A stretch of DNA of 64,000 bases. It comes from Terriglobia bacterium. GTDB lineage: Bacteria > Acidobacteriota > UBA6911. Of the stretch, positions 1 to 8,099 are shown piece after piece. The number at the start of each line of letters is the position of its first letter. Within the stretch, counting starts at the first letter, position 1. Below the pieces are notes generated by a model. The model was given only the letters and a program-made list of their open reading frames with translations, had not been told where the DNA came from and did no database searches. A program made the translations under genes and the position numbers. The DNA lies in assembly GCA_020072565.1 (NCBI GenBank), contig JAIQGI010000011.1:1-64000 (forward strand), read 5' to 3'.

Positions 1-2227
1 TTGGCTTGAACACCCTTTTTCCCCAGGTTTTGGTGTCCCAGACCATAGCCGTGTTGTTGGTCCCTCCGCAGGCAACAAGTTTGCCGTCGGTCGAAAAACG
101 GATGGACATGATGGTGATGTAATTGCCTCCGGGGACCGCTGGCTTCCCTATCGGTGCGCCGCGGCCTCCGGGCCATTCTGCCGAGTTTCCCAACAGGACC
201 TTGATCCTTTTGCCCGTCTTGACATCCCACACGATCAAGCCGTCATCAGCCCCGCTGATGAGAATCGAGCCGTCGGGCGAGAAGGAGATGCTGCGTACCG
301 GACCCCGATGCCCGTCAAGCGTTCTTACGCTTTTTCGGTTTCTCACATCCCACAAAATGACTTTCGAGTCATCCCCGCCACTCGCAAGAAGCGCATTCGG
401 GCCCGCCGCGAAGGTCACTGCATTTGCCTTCCTCTTGCGCGCTTCCAAGGACTGCACCAAGGCGCCTGTACCCACGCTCCATAAATTCAGCGTCAGGTCA
501 TCCGCGCTGCTTGCCAGCATCGTGCCATCGCGGGAAAACGCCATGGAGCGGACCGCCCCGCCGTGACCCTTCCATTGCCGGACTACCGCACGTTTTGTCA
601 CATCCCAGATGACGATCATCCCATCCGTTCCGCCGAACGCCAGCATTTCTCCGCCCGGTGATGCCGCGAGGGCGCCGGCCCGCTGCGCAATGTCGGTCGA
701 TGGAACCCTTCTTAGGCTGCCGTTATCCTCCAAAGAAAAAACCGATTTCCCATCCTCTCCCGCCGCGGCGACGGTCCGGCCATTCTCCGATATGGCGAGA
801 CAGTCCGTGGAAGGCACAATCCGGCTCCTTTGCAGCTCAGTTCCCGTTGCCATGTTCCAGAAATAGGCGACGCCGTCATCGTTGACGCCCACCAGCACGC
901 CGGGATCACCGGGGAGGAAGGATATGGCCAGGATTCGATGTATGCTGAACGATTGCTGGGCCCGTCGCATTTCCTGATGCAGAAGTGCGGCGCCGGCCGG
1001 AATGCACTGGGGACCCACAGCCACGATGCTGGCCTTGACTTCGGCAGTCTGCAGGTCACGAAATGACCAAGTGCTTCCGGCCAGTGAGGCCAGAGCATTT
1101 TGTTTCGGGATGAGCAGGTTTACGGTACTGTCGCTCGGGAGAACCATTCTCTTCTCGACTTTTCCATTCGCCGGATTCCATATCGTAACTGCGCGGAGGG
1201 CCTGATTTATTTGCGCCGGCAAAGCGGACGGCAAGTCGATCGCTTGCATCCGTGCCTGTAATAAAGTCTGGGGAAGGGCCGCAAGCCTTCCGTCGGCCAG
1301 AAACACGAGGGACATTCCGTTGGTCGGGAAGTTCCGGATTCTTCGCACATCCTTGCTTTTGGCAAAGTCGTGAAATCCAATTACATAGGAACCGATCCCG
1401 CGACCAACAGTACCAGATTGATTAGCGCAATATGCTAACGTCTTTCCGTCGTCTGAAAATGCCAGAGCCGTGACGCGGAAGGGGTAGCCCCAATAGTCTG
1501 CCAACCCTGCAATCTTGTGTGCGACGGAAGGCGCGGCAGTGGAATCCATCCAGATCTCATCCTTGGGCCCATTGCCAAGCGACAAGACAAAAGACTCGCC
1601 GTCGGGAGCGAATGCGGCGCGTTGACACACCACTGTTGGCGCCTGGTCTCCGGTCAACAGGGGAGTCAGTTTGCCGGCAAACACATTCCAGAGAAATAAT
1701 CCGTCGAGCGGGGGAATATAGTACCGCCCGGCCACATTGGGTCCAGTGTTGGCCACCACCGCAAACAGCGCTCCCGCGGACGTGAACGCCATTTCCATAA
1801 CATTCGTGACTCTGGTGTCAGGGAGTTTTTTCTTTACGGCGCCGGTGCGCACATCAATGATCTGAATCTCAACGAAAGGAGCGGGCTCGCCGATCGGTGA
1901 ATTGTCGTTGGAACCTTTCGCAGCGATTGCCAGTTCGGCACCGTCATGGGTGAAAGCGAGTGCGGTGACCCCTTCTTTGGTAACCAGGCACTTCTCCCTC
2001 CAATACTCAAGATCCAACACTGTAACCCCATATCTATAAACCAGGGCTACCAATTTGCCGTCTCGCGAAAACGCGGTCTTTGAGACGGTAGGGGAAGTGT
2101 CAGACCAAGGGCGTGCGCCGGGGGGAGCAAATTGGGACTCTGTGGCCTGGGGCATTGCGGCCAGCGCCCAAAGCAACATTGCCAACGTCAACGATCCGCA
2201 GGCTCTTGATCTTGAACGATGCGCCAT
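1..2227 (-). CDS. Exported WD40-repeat protein (3' part outside the window)
   Basis: The minus strand reads open from an ATG at 2227 to the window edge, about 742 codons without a stop, so the C-terminus is missing. The start has a good Shine-Dalgarno sequence (AAGGAAG, about 9 nt upstream). The first 25 residues contain an Arg-rich n-region and a hydrophobic stretch (LTLAMLLWALAAM), consistent with a signal peptide. Many WD40 blades are legible, especially nearer the window edge, for example FSPDGSILISGADDGLIVWD and SGGDDSKVILWDV, each ending in the usual W-D or W-S pair. WD40 proteins are beta-propeller scaffolds; no catalytic domain is visible, so I assign no specific role. It follows the toxin-antitoxin pair on the same strand by about 70 bp and may be transcribed with it. 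Confidence 0.85.
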   Translation of the reverse strand, partial: MAHRSRSRACGSLTLAMLLWALAAMPQATESQFAPPGARPWSDTSPTVSKTAFSRDGKLVALVYRYGVTVLDLEYWREKCLVTKEGVTALAFTHDGAELAIAAKGSNDNSPIGEPAPFVEIQIIDVRTGAVKKKLPDTRVTNVMEMAFTSAGALFAVVANTGPNVAGRYYIPPLDGLFLWNVFAGKLTPLLTGDQAPTVVCQRAAFAPDGESFVLSLGNGPKDEIWMDSTAAPSVAHKIAGLADYWGYPFRVTALAFSDDGKTLAYCANQSGTVGRGIGSYVIGFHDFAKSKDVRRIRNFPTNGMSLVFLADGRLAALPQTLLQARMQAIDLPSALPAQINQALRAVTIWNPANGKVEKRMVLPSDSTVNLLIPKQNALASLAGSTWSFRDLQTAEVKASIVAVGPQCIPAGAALLHQEMRRAQQSFSIHRILAISFLPGDPGVLVGVNDDGVAYFWNMATGTELQRSRIVPSTDCLAISENGRTVAAAGEDGKSVFSLEDNGSLRRVPSTDIAQRAGALAASPGGEMLAFGGTDGMIVIWDVTKRAVVRQWKGHGGAVRSMAFSRDGTMLASSADDLTLNLWSVGTGALVQSLEARKRKANAVTFAAGPNALLASGGDDSKVILWDVRNRKSVRTLDGHRGPVRSISFSPDGSILISGADDGLIVWDVKTGKRIKVLLGNSAEWPGGRGAPIGKPAVPGGNYITIMSIRFSTDGKLVACGGTNNTAMVWDTKTWGKRVFKP

Positions 2228-2298
2228 AGGCGGTCTTCCTTCGGAGACCCGGGGACGCAATACTTATCGGATTCTCCAGAATCACCTGCTTCGTCACA

Positions 2299-2559
2299 TT
2301 AAAGCCGGCGATAGACTTCTCGACGATGGCCGATCCTGTAGATCCTCACAAGATGCAGATTGTCATCGACGGTGTAAAGGATGCGGTAGTCACCGGTCCG
2401 AACGCGAAACCCGTTGCCCCCGACAAGTTTTTTGCATCCGGGTGGCCGAGGATCCGCCTGGAGGTCGTCGATGGCATCGGAGATCAGCTCGCGAGTCTCG
2501 GCTGGCAGATCGCGATATTCACGTCTGGCGCGGGTTTCCAACTCTACCTTATACGTCAC
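2299..2559 (-). CDS. RelE/ParE-family toxin
   Basis: An 86-residue protein of the usual RelE/ParE size. The sequence runs from a basic N-terminal helix through the core motif FRVRTGDYRILYTV to a C-terminal HRREVYRRL, the Arg/Tyr-rich end typical of RelE-type mRNA interferases. The start codon overlaps the stop of the upstream antitoxin by 4 nt (ATGA), which implies translational coupling and is the classic toxin-antitoxin arrangement. In characterised RelE systems the toxin cleaves mRNA in the ribosomal A site; ParE relatives instead inhibit gyrase. The core and the C-terminal Arg/Tyr pattern favour RelE, but sequence reading alone does not settle the target. Confidence 0.85.
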   Translation of the reverse strand: MTYKVELETRARREYRDLPAETRELISDAIDDLQADPRPPGCKKLVGGNGFRVRTGDYRILYTVDDNLHLVRIYRIGHRREVYRRL

Positions 2560-2786
2560 TTCTTGCCACCCCGGCGTGATTCTCTCTTTATATCGCCCCA
2601 GGCGTGAAATCCCGTGGCTTCGCTCATTGCTTCTCGAAGATCCTCAGCGTCGAGCAAGTCTTCGAGTTTTTCTCTCAAGGCGGTTTCGAGTACGAAGTTC
2701 TTTCGCAGGCCCAGCTTTTTGCAGACAGCGTCCAATTGGGCGGTGAGATCGGACGGGAGCTTTGTGGCAAAGGGCTCGTTTTTCAT
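2556..2786 (-). CDS. Ribbon-helix-helix antitoxin for the adjacent RelE-type toxin
   Basis: A 76-residue protein with an N-terminal beta strand (FATKLPSDLTAQLD) followed by two helices (KKLGLRKNFVLETALREKL), the ribbon-helix-helix pattern of CopG/RelB-like antitoxins. The C-terminal part (AEDLREAMSEATGF onward) would wrap the toxin. I chose the ATG at 2786, five codons inside the longest frame, because AAAGGAAA lies 6 nt before it; the longer start at 2801 has no such site and itself contains this one. Antitoxins of this type bind their own promoter as dimers and are co-repressed by the toxin, so autoregulation of the pair is expected; I did not identify the operator. Confidence 0.8.
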   Translation of the reverse strand: MKNEPFATKLPSDLTAQLDAVCKKLGLRKNFVLETALREKLEDLLDAEDLREAMSEATGFHAWGDIKRESRRGGKK

Positions 2787-2819
2787 AGCATTTCCTTTCA
2801 TGCTACATCATACCAAATC

Positions 2820-3043
2820 ATGATCTAACATGCCAGGTAACCTACTCCAGTCTTTGGCGACAGACCGGAATGGCGCATGCATAAAAAGTCCAATTGAGGC
2901 CCTGAAAGGGTCCACCAGCAAAGCCCAGGCGCAAGTCCGGAGAACTGACGTATGGTATGAATCAGCCCGATGGCAGCGAACCCAGAGAGCCAAATCCTGA
3001 GGGCTGCCGGCAACAGAAGCGTCCTTGAACAAATTTGGCGACA
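2820..3043. repeat. Non-coding spacer, possibly an old dispersed-repeat remnant
   Basis: About 220 bp between the antitoxin and the truncated VWFA-related gene. No frame has coding character. The phrases GGCCCTGAAAGGGTCCACC and AGCCCAGGCGCAAGTCC resemble degenerate intergenic repeats of the kind that occur in large environmental bacterial genomes, but there is no second copy in this window, so the repeat assignment is from general familiarity only. Confidence 0.25.
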
Positions 3044-3967
3044 CTATCTCAACTTTACCAGCTTGCTTCCAAGCTTATCGCCCCCTATGTCGTAGATGAT
3101 CACTTTGAGAATCTGGCGGGGCGCCTTCTCCGGGATCATGATGGAACAATGGATCCCCGTTTGTAGAAACTGCTGATAGGTCTCTTCGAGCAGGTTCAGG
3201 TCCATTGTTTTCAAGTCGGCACCCAAATAATGTCTCTGGGCGTCCGCGTAATAGATGGCGATGCGCAGCCTGGCTGTGTGCAGGTTGCCGAAAACCTTGT
3301 ATGCGACATCGGCGGCTTCGATCTGCAGATCGACTTTGATTTGAGGTTGGCCGCCGGCGTCCTTCAGTGCAGCCGTGTCGACTTTGAATTCAAGCTCGTC
3401 CAGGTCCCGCTCGTAGGCTCCGGCGGCCGTAACGCGGGAATTGATAAATCTCTCGTCACGTTCTGAAGGTTGCACGGCGTCGCGAGCGTAATACCCGTGC
3501 CTGAAGGAAACGCGCAGATTGCGCCGATTCACTTTCACGTCGATCCGCCGGTAATCTCCGTTCCAGGTCTCGTCCTTCGGGTAATAGCCAAGCAGGTACT
3601 CCACCCGCGTGATCTCGTTGATGCGGTCGAGCGCCTTGCCGACGTTTTCGTAAATCGCTGCCCGGCCGCCGGTCAGTCGGGCAATCTCCCGCACGGTTGT
3701 GACTCCCAGCCACTCATTCCATCTTCCGGCCGTCGCGCTCGGCTCACCCATCTTGAGCCTCGCCATCGCGGTGTTGATGCCCGGAGCGGAAAGATAACTG
3801 TCGAGACCTCCGGTGCGGAATATGTCCAGCGCAACCCGGGCATCGTTTGCGTATGCGGAAATGAGGACATCTGATTGGAGGCGAGTCCCTGGACGTCTTC
3901 CCCTGGTCTGTCCCCGCTGCTCCGGACCACTCAAGATCATCAGCCTGATCGGAGACGCCCCGGTCAT
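3044..3967 (-). pseudogene. VWFA-related acidobacterial protein, N-terminus lost (C-terminal fragment)
   Basis: The last ~285 codons match the C-terminal part of the acidobacterial VWFA-related family: the end of the von Willebrand factor A fold (TTVREIARLTGGRAAIYENV), the family hallmark EYLLGYYPKDETWNGDYRRI, then RVSFRHGYYARDA and a beta-rich tail ending IMIPEKAPRQILKVIIYD. Intact members are usually much longer and begin with a signal peptide, a strand-rich region and the MIDAS motif (DxSxS); all of these are absent. The first ~25 codons of the open frame (down from 3967) are the antisense of a transposase tail on the other strand, so the native gene was cut near 3880-3900. There is no convincing ribosome-binding site at 3967. 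Intact relatives are exported proteins of unknown function. Confidence 0.7.
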
Positions 3968-4106
3968 CGAAAAGATCCTGCGCCGCCTGAAGATGTGGGA
4001 CCGGCCCGAGCGCCCGCCGCCGCCCCCTGCCGCATAATGGGTCCATTACGATGAGGAGATCGTCGACCCTGACGACGCCGGCCACTGGCCGGACGCAACC
4101 GCCTGA
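3909..4106 (+). pseudogene. IS91-like transposase, C-terminal remnant with an in-frame stop
   Basis: The plus frame encodes CPRCSGPLKIISLIGDAPV followed by IEKILRRLKMWDRPERPPPP, the zinc-knuckle and Pro-rich tail that ends many IS91-type transposases. A TAA interrupts it at 4035-4037, yet the same frame continues for 22 codons (WVHYDEEIVDPDDAGHWPD onward) to a TGA at 4104-4106, an acidic Trp/Asp-rich end that looks native. A single CAA-to-TAA change would explain the interruption. Everything upstream of the CPRC knuckle is missing, so this is a dead fragment. It abuts the truncated VWFA-related gene, and the simplest reading is that insertion and later deletion removed both 5' portions. Family assignment is by recognition of the tail only. 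Confidence 0.6.
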
Positions 4107-4186
4107 GGCGGCCTGCGCTCCTGTGCTTTCAACACAGCCGGCCTTGCCCGGGCGGAAGTGTGCCCGGATCCGGCGCCGGCGCGGAA

Positions 4187-4224
4187 AGAGGGAGAGGGGC
4201 GGGACGTCCCGCCCCTCTCCCTCT
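4187..4224. repeat. Perfect 38-bp palindrome with no spacer
   Basis: Each arm is 19 nt, AGAGGGAGAGGGGCGGGAC, followed immediately by its exact reverse complement, centred between 4205 and 4206. There is no T-run after it, so it is not an ordinary terminator. It lies 80 bp past the transposase tail and 160 bp from the 3' end of the DUF523 gene. The flanking bases 4107-4387 otherwise show no coding frame. It could be a recombination scar or end of the mobile element, or a cruciform-forming repeat. Confidence 0.85.
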
Positions 4225-4387
4225 CCCGCTTTCGCCTCCTGCAGGTTACCTTTCACGGATGCGGCAGCTGCATCCCATCCGAAACCGGGCATATTCCCCT
4301 ACTCCTCCCCGCCCACCTGCCCCATCCTCACGCACTCCCTGCAAAGCAATTCCTTATCATTCATTCATTTGTATCGGGTGCTTTGCT

Positions 4388-5341
4388 TTACACATGGTTG
4401 CGCAGCATCAGCTCGGCGGGATAGGGATTCAGATAGGTTTGCTCCAGGACCCAAGGGACCGGGTGGCGTCGCAGATGGTGCTGGAGAAGAGTCATGGGCA
4501 CTACCAGGGGCACGAGTTCTTTGCGATAGTCATCGATGCTCGCTGCGAGTTCAGCCTTATCTTCCGCGTCGATCTGGTTTTTCAGGAAACCAAGGATGTG
4601 AAATAGGACGTTGGCATGTTTCCTCGCAGTCGCCCTGACTCTCAGTGCTTCCATGAAGAGATGGCCGTACTCCTGGAGCACCTCGTTTATTTTCCGTCTG
4701 CCGATGTCGGCGACCAGACGCCCCAATTTCCGATAGCGCTCACTGCTATGAGATGAGAGTGTCAGCTTGTGCCTGGTGTGAAAAACCACGAGATCACGCG
4801 ACTGCGGCCCGGCCTTTACGAATTCCTGCCAGCGATGATGTGCGAAAACGCGTTCGACAAAGTTCTCGCGGATACTCATGTCGTGCAGACGCCCCTCCTC
4901 CTCCACCGGAATCATCTCGAACCGGCGGATCAGCAGTCCGGCAAAGATCCCGCTCCCCGTGCGCCGCGCCATGCCATTCTCGTCATATATCCGCACACGC
5001 TCCATGCCGCACGAAGGGGAGTCCTTCTTCAATACGTAGCCATTCAGATCGAGTAGCGCAAGCTCCTCGAGCCGCTTTTCGGCCCAGTCCCGCATTTTAC
5101 GGCTGTGGTCTGTGCCCGATCTGATCGCGATGAGGCGCGGACTTTCGGAACTCCCGATCAGGCGCAGGCTTTCCCGCGGGGTTCCGAGGCCGATCTCCAT
5201 CTCGGGGCAAACGGGAACCCACTCAAAGCAGCTCCCCAGTACTTCTGTGATCAGCGTGTCAAGCTTATGCCCACCATCGAACCGGACTTTCTGGCCGAGG
5301 AGACAGCTGCTGACGCCCACCCGAATCACAGGCTTTTCCAT
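4388..5341 (-). CDS. DUF523/DUF1722 (YbgA-like) two-domain protein
   Basis: A 317-residue protein with two recognisable domains. Residues 1-150 are DUF523: IRVGVSSCLLGQKVRFDGGH, PVCPEMEIGLGTPRE and VLKKDSPSCGMERVRIY carry the conserved cysteines. Residues ~185-317 are DUF1722, the YbgA domain, with LVVFHTRHKLTLSSHS and the C-terminal EQTYLNPYPAELMLRNHV. The fusion is a well-known bacterial arrangement but its biochemical activity is not established to my knowledge; the conserved cysteines suggest metal or thiol chemistry. It ends about 160 bp from the palindrome at 4187-4224 and is divergent from the downstream glycosyltransferase gene, so it is probably a single-gene unit. Confidence 0.85.
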   Translation of the reverse strand: MEKPVIRVGVSSCLLGQKVRFDGGHKLDTLITEVLGSCFEWVPVCPEMEIGLGTPRESLRLIGSSESPRLIAIRSGTDHSRKMRDWAEKRLEELALLDLNGYVLKKDSPSCGMERVRIYDENGMARRTGSGIFAGLLIRRFEMIPVEEEGRLHDMSIRENFVERVFAHHRWQEFVKAGPQSRDLVVFHTRHKLTLSSHSSERYRKLGRLVADIGRRKINEVLQEYGHLFMEALRVRATARKHANVLFHILGFLKNQIDAEDKAELAASIDDYRKELVPLVVPMTLLQHHLRRHPVPWVLEQTYLNPYPAELMLRNHV

Positions 5342-5462
5342 GTGGTAATACTATCAACGAAATCCTGTGACTGAATAGCCGTTTCCTGCTCCGAAAACAG
5401 CTCCTCAAAAACCGGCATCCTGTAACCCATTTTTTTCATCGTGGTACCTGGAAGGTGATATC

Positions 5463-6620
5463 TTGGCCACCGTGTTGCTCATACTCGCCTCATTATCTTT
5501 GGCTGCCTGGCTTTACTTGCTGCTCTTCCGGGGATTTTTTTGGAAGCTCGACATGGATCTGCCGGCTGACGCCAATGAGTTCGCGGAGTGGCCTGCCGTG
5601 GTAGCCGTGGTGCCTGCCCGGAACGAGGCTCCTGTTATCCAACGTACTATCACCTCATTGCGGTCCCAGGATTATCCCGGTGAGTTTTCGATAGTCCTGA
5701 TCGATGACAGCAGCGATGACGGAACGGCGGCTCAGGCTCGGCTGGCCGCCGAAGGTGAGGGACATGCGTTTCATATTTTTCCCGGCCAAGCGTTGCCCAC
5801 GGGGTGGACCGGCAAGCTCTGGGCAATGGCGCAGGGAGTAGAGCATGCCAGTGTCGTTCTCCGGCGCGCCAGGTACATATGGTTCACCGATGCCGATCTC
5901 GAACATGACCGGCAGGCCTTGCGCGATCTCGTTGGGCGGGCGGAGAGCCGGAGGCTGGATCTCGTCTCGACCATGGCGCTGCTTTACTGTGCCGCTTTCT
6001 GGGAACGAATGCTGATTCCCGCATTCATATTCTATTTCCGCAAGCTTTATCCGTTCCGATATGCAAACAGCCCCCGGCATCCGATCGCCGCGGCCGCCGG
6101 CGGCAGCATGCTGGTGCGCATCGAGGCGCTGCGACGGGCGGGCGGCCTCGAAGCCATTCGCGGGGATCTGATCGATGACTGCGCGCTGGCGCGGCTGATC
6201 AAGGCCCGCGGACCAATCCGGATCGAGCTCACTCAGCGCTCACACAGCATCCGCCCTCACAGGTTTGCAGATATCTGGAATATGGTGGCGCGCAGCGCCT
6301 ACGTGCAGCTGAAATATTCTCCGATCGGGCTCCTGCTCACAATTGTTGGAATGATCGTGATTTACATGGTGCCGGTGATCGGCCTTGCGGCTGGAAGCCT
6401 CACGCGTCATTTCCTGATTGCCGGGCTTGGCGGTGCCGCCTGGGCGCTCATGGCTCTGGCCTATCGGCCCACCATCCGACTCTACCGGCAACCTGGATTG
6501 ACCGCCTTGCTGCTCCCCGTGGCAGCGCTCCTCTACACGTTCATGACCATCGACTCGGCCCGACGACACTGGCAAGGAAAAGGCGGGATGTGGAAAGGCA
6601 GAATCCAATCGTGCCTTTGA
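5463..6620 (+). CDS. hpnB: Glycosyltransferase family 2, HpnB-like (hopanoid-associated)
   Basis: A 385-residue membrane glycosyltransferase starting at TTG with AAGGTGAT just upstream. An N-terminal membrane anchor (LLILASLSLAAWLYLLLF) is followed by a GT-A fold: VVAVVPARNEAPVI, the nucleotide-sugar motif LIDDSSDDGT, GWTGKLWAMAQG and the metal-binding DADLEHD. The C-terminal third has two to three membrane segments (LLLTIVGMIVIYMVPVIGLA and others). The combination, length and the LPTGWTGKLWA segment match the family annotated hopene-associated glycosyltransferase HpnB, found beside squalene-hopene cyclase genes. No other hopanoid gene is in this window, so the link to hopanoids rests on family resemblance. 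The enzyme's acceptor is not known from sequence. Confidence 0.8.
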   Translation: MATVLLILASLSLAAWLYLLLFRGFFWKLDMDLPADANEFAEWPAVVAVVPARNEAPVIQRTITSLRSQDYPGEFSIVLIDDSSDDGTAAQARLAAEGEGHAFHIFPGQALPTGWTGKLWAMAQGVEHASVVLRRARYIWFTDADLEHDRQALRDLVGRAESRRLDLVSTMALLYCAAFWERMLIPAFIFYFRKLYPFRYANSPRHPIAAAAGGSMLVRIEALRRAGGLEAIRGDLIDDCALARLIKARGPIRIELTQRSHSIRPHRFADIWNMVARSAYVQLKYSPIGLLLTIVGMIVIYMVPVIGLAAGSLTRHFLIAGLGGAAWALMALAYRPTIRLYRQPGLTALLLPVAALLYTFMTIDSARRHWQGKGGMWKGRIQSCL

Positions 6621-6752
6621 ACCATCATCATCCCGCGCACGGCAGAAACCGCGTATGAAGCCAGCTGGACGGCACTGGAGCTGGTGGGGACTGAATTTAT
6701 CCCCCGATGCCTCCAGGGAGGCCCGTGGCAGAACCATTCCCGGTGTCAACCC

Positions 6753-8099
6753 TCAGTAGCGTTTGTCGACGGCAAGGACTGCTTTGTAGAGAACCTCGCA
6801 TCCGTTTGCGGCGTCTTCCCATCGGGTCAGTTCCTTGGGCGAGTGGCTGATGCCGCCCGCGGATGGCACAAAAATCATCCCCATAGGAGCGATTCGAGCC
6901 AACATCTGGGCGTCATGCCCGGCACCGGATGGCAGGCTGAGCGTCTTCAGCCCCGTCGCTGCCGCCGCCTGCGCGATGACTTCTCTCACCCAGGGAGCGG
7001 CCAGCGCCGGTTGGTGCGTGCTGGTGGGTTGAAGCGTGATTTTTGTGCCGCTTGAAGCGGCGATCTCCGCGGCGCGCATCTCGATGCGCTTGAAAATGCC
7101 GGCGACCTTTCCCATTGCGAGGTCGCGCAGTTCGATGACGAGCTCGACCTGTCCTGGAACAATATTGGGCACATCGGGATGAACCGAAAGTTTTCCCACC
7201 GTACCCACCTGGCGGCCCGGTTCCCGAACGGTCTCCTCCCGGACAGCAATAACCAGTCGGGAGGCAGCAACCAGGGCGTCGTGCCGGTCGGGCATGGGCG
7301 TGGTTCCCGCATGATTGGCTTCCCCGTTGACTACCGCCCGGTAGCGCACGACGCCCACAATGCCCTCCACAATCCCAACGGGAATTCCCGCCCGGTCAAG
7401 AACGCCCCCCTGTTCGATGTGCAATTCGAGGTACGCCGTAATTTCGCCCGCCTTGCGCACGGCTTCCCCTATGCGCGACAGATCGCCGCCGATGCCGGCA
7501 ACGGCGTCCCGGATATATACCCCCTGCTCATCCTTTTCATCCAGCTCTCCGGGTTCAAACTCTCCGACGACTGCCCGCGATCCGAACAATCCGCGCCCGT
7601 AGTGCGTGCCTTCTTCGTTCGACCAGATCACGCACTCGAGCGGATGGCGGGTTTCGATCCTTCGCTCCGCAAGCGTCTGCATGATCTCAATCGCCGACAG
7701 CGAGCCGAGCGCACCATCGAAAATGCCGCCTTCCGGAACGCTGTCGATATGCGAGCCGAACAGGATCACCGGCAGGTTCTCGCGCCCCTCCCGTCTGCCG
7801 AAAATTGATCCGGCAGGATCCATGCGGACTTTGAGGCCGGCAGCCGGCATCAGCTTTCCCATCACAAAACGCCTGGCTTCGATATCCGCCCGAGTCCAGG
7901 CTACGCGTGTCACGCCGCCTTGCGGATTGCGCCCGAACTGCGACAGCGCTTCCAGGCTCGAGCGCAGGCGATCCGGATTGATGGTGTAGCCCGCCGGGTT
8001 TGGCCCGGCACCGGACCTGACGAACTCCGGCAATCGGAATGAGCCCGCCGCTCCGACGGCGCATGCCAGCAGCAGGCGATTGAATTCCCTTCTTTTCAT
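6753..8099 (-). CDS. Tat-exported Zn-dependent amidase (hydantoinase/carbamoylase family, M20)
   Basis: A 448-residue protein beginning with a twin-arginine signal (MKRREFNRLLLACAVGAAGS), so the enzyme is probably folded in the cytoplasm and exported. The mature part has the hydantoinase/carbamoylase signature: GSHIDSVPEGGIFDGALG (metal-binding His and Asp), SNEEGTHYG (paired Glu), LELHIEQG (His/Glu), a dimerisation lid with GEANHAGTTPM, and a late GAGHDAQM His. Family members hydrolyse N-carbamoyl amino acids, allantoate or ureidoglycolate; the substrate here cannot be fixed from sequence. Its ATG overlaps the hflX stop by 4 nt (ATGA), so translation is probably coupled. A Tat signal on this family is uncommon but occurs. 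Confidence 0.85.
   Translation of the reverse strand: MKRREFNRLLLACAVGAAGSFRLPEFVRSGAGPNPAGYTINPDRLRSSLEALSQFGRNPQGGVTRVAWTRADIEARRFVMGKLMPAAGLKVRMDPAGSIFGRREGRENLPVILFGSHIDSVPEGGIFDGALGSLSAIEIMQTLAERRIETRHPLECVIWSNEEGTHYGRGLFGSRAVVGEFEPGELDEKDEQGVYIRDAVAGIGGDLSRIGEAVRKAGEITAYLELHIEQGGVLDRAGIPVGIVEGIVGVVRYRAVVNGEANHAGTTPMPDRHDALVAASRLVIAVREETVREPGRQVGTVGKLSVHPDVPNIVPGQVELVIELRDLAMGKVAGIFKRIEMRAAEIAASSGTKITLQPTSTHQPALAAPWVREVIAQAAAATGLKTLSLPSGAGHDAQMLARIAPMGMIFVPSAGGISHSPKELTRWEDAANGCEVLYKAVLAVDKRY

Noticed and set aside
2808-3044. Short minus-strand frames between the antitoxin and the VWFA fragment
   Set aside because: Two overlapping frames of similar length in different phases, neither with an initiation site; the region reads as decayed intergenic repeat.
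3744-4292. Minus-strand frame of 182 codons over the transposase remnant
   Set aside because: Its translation is Arg/Gly/Asp-rich without motifs and is the antisense of the transposase tail and of the palindrome region.
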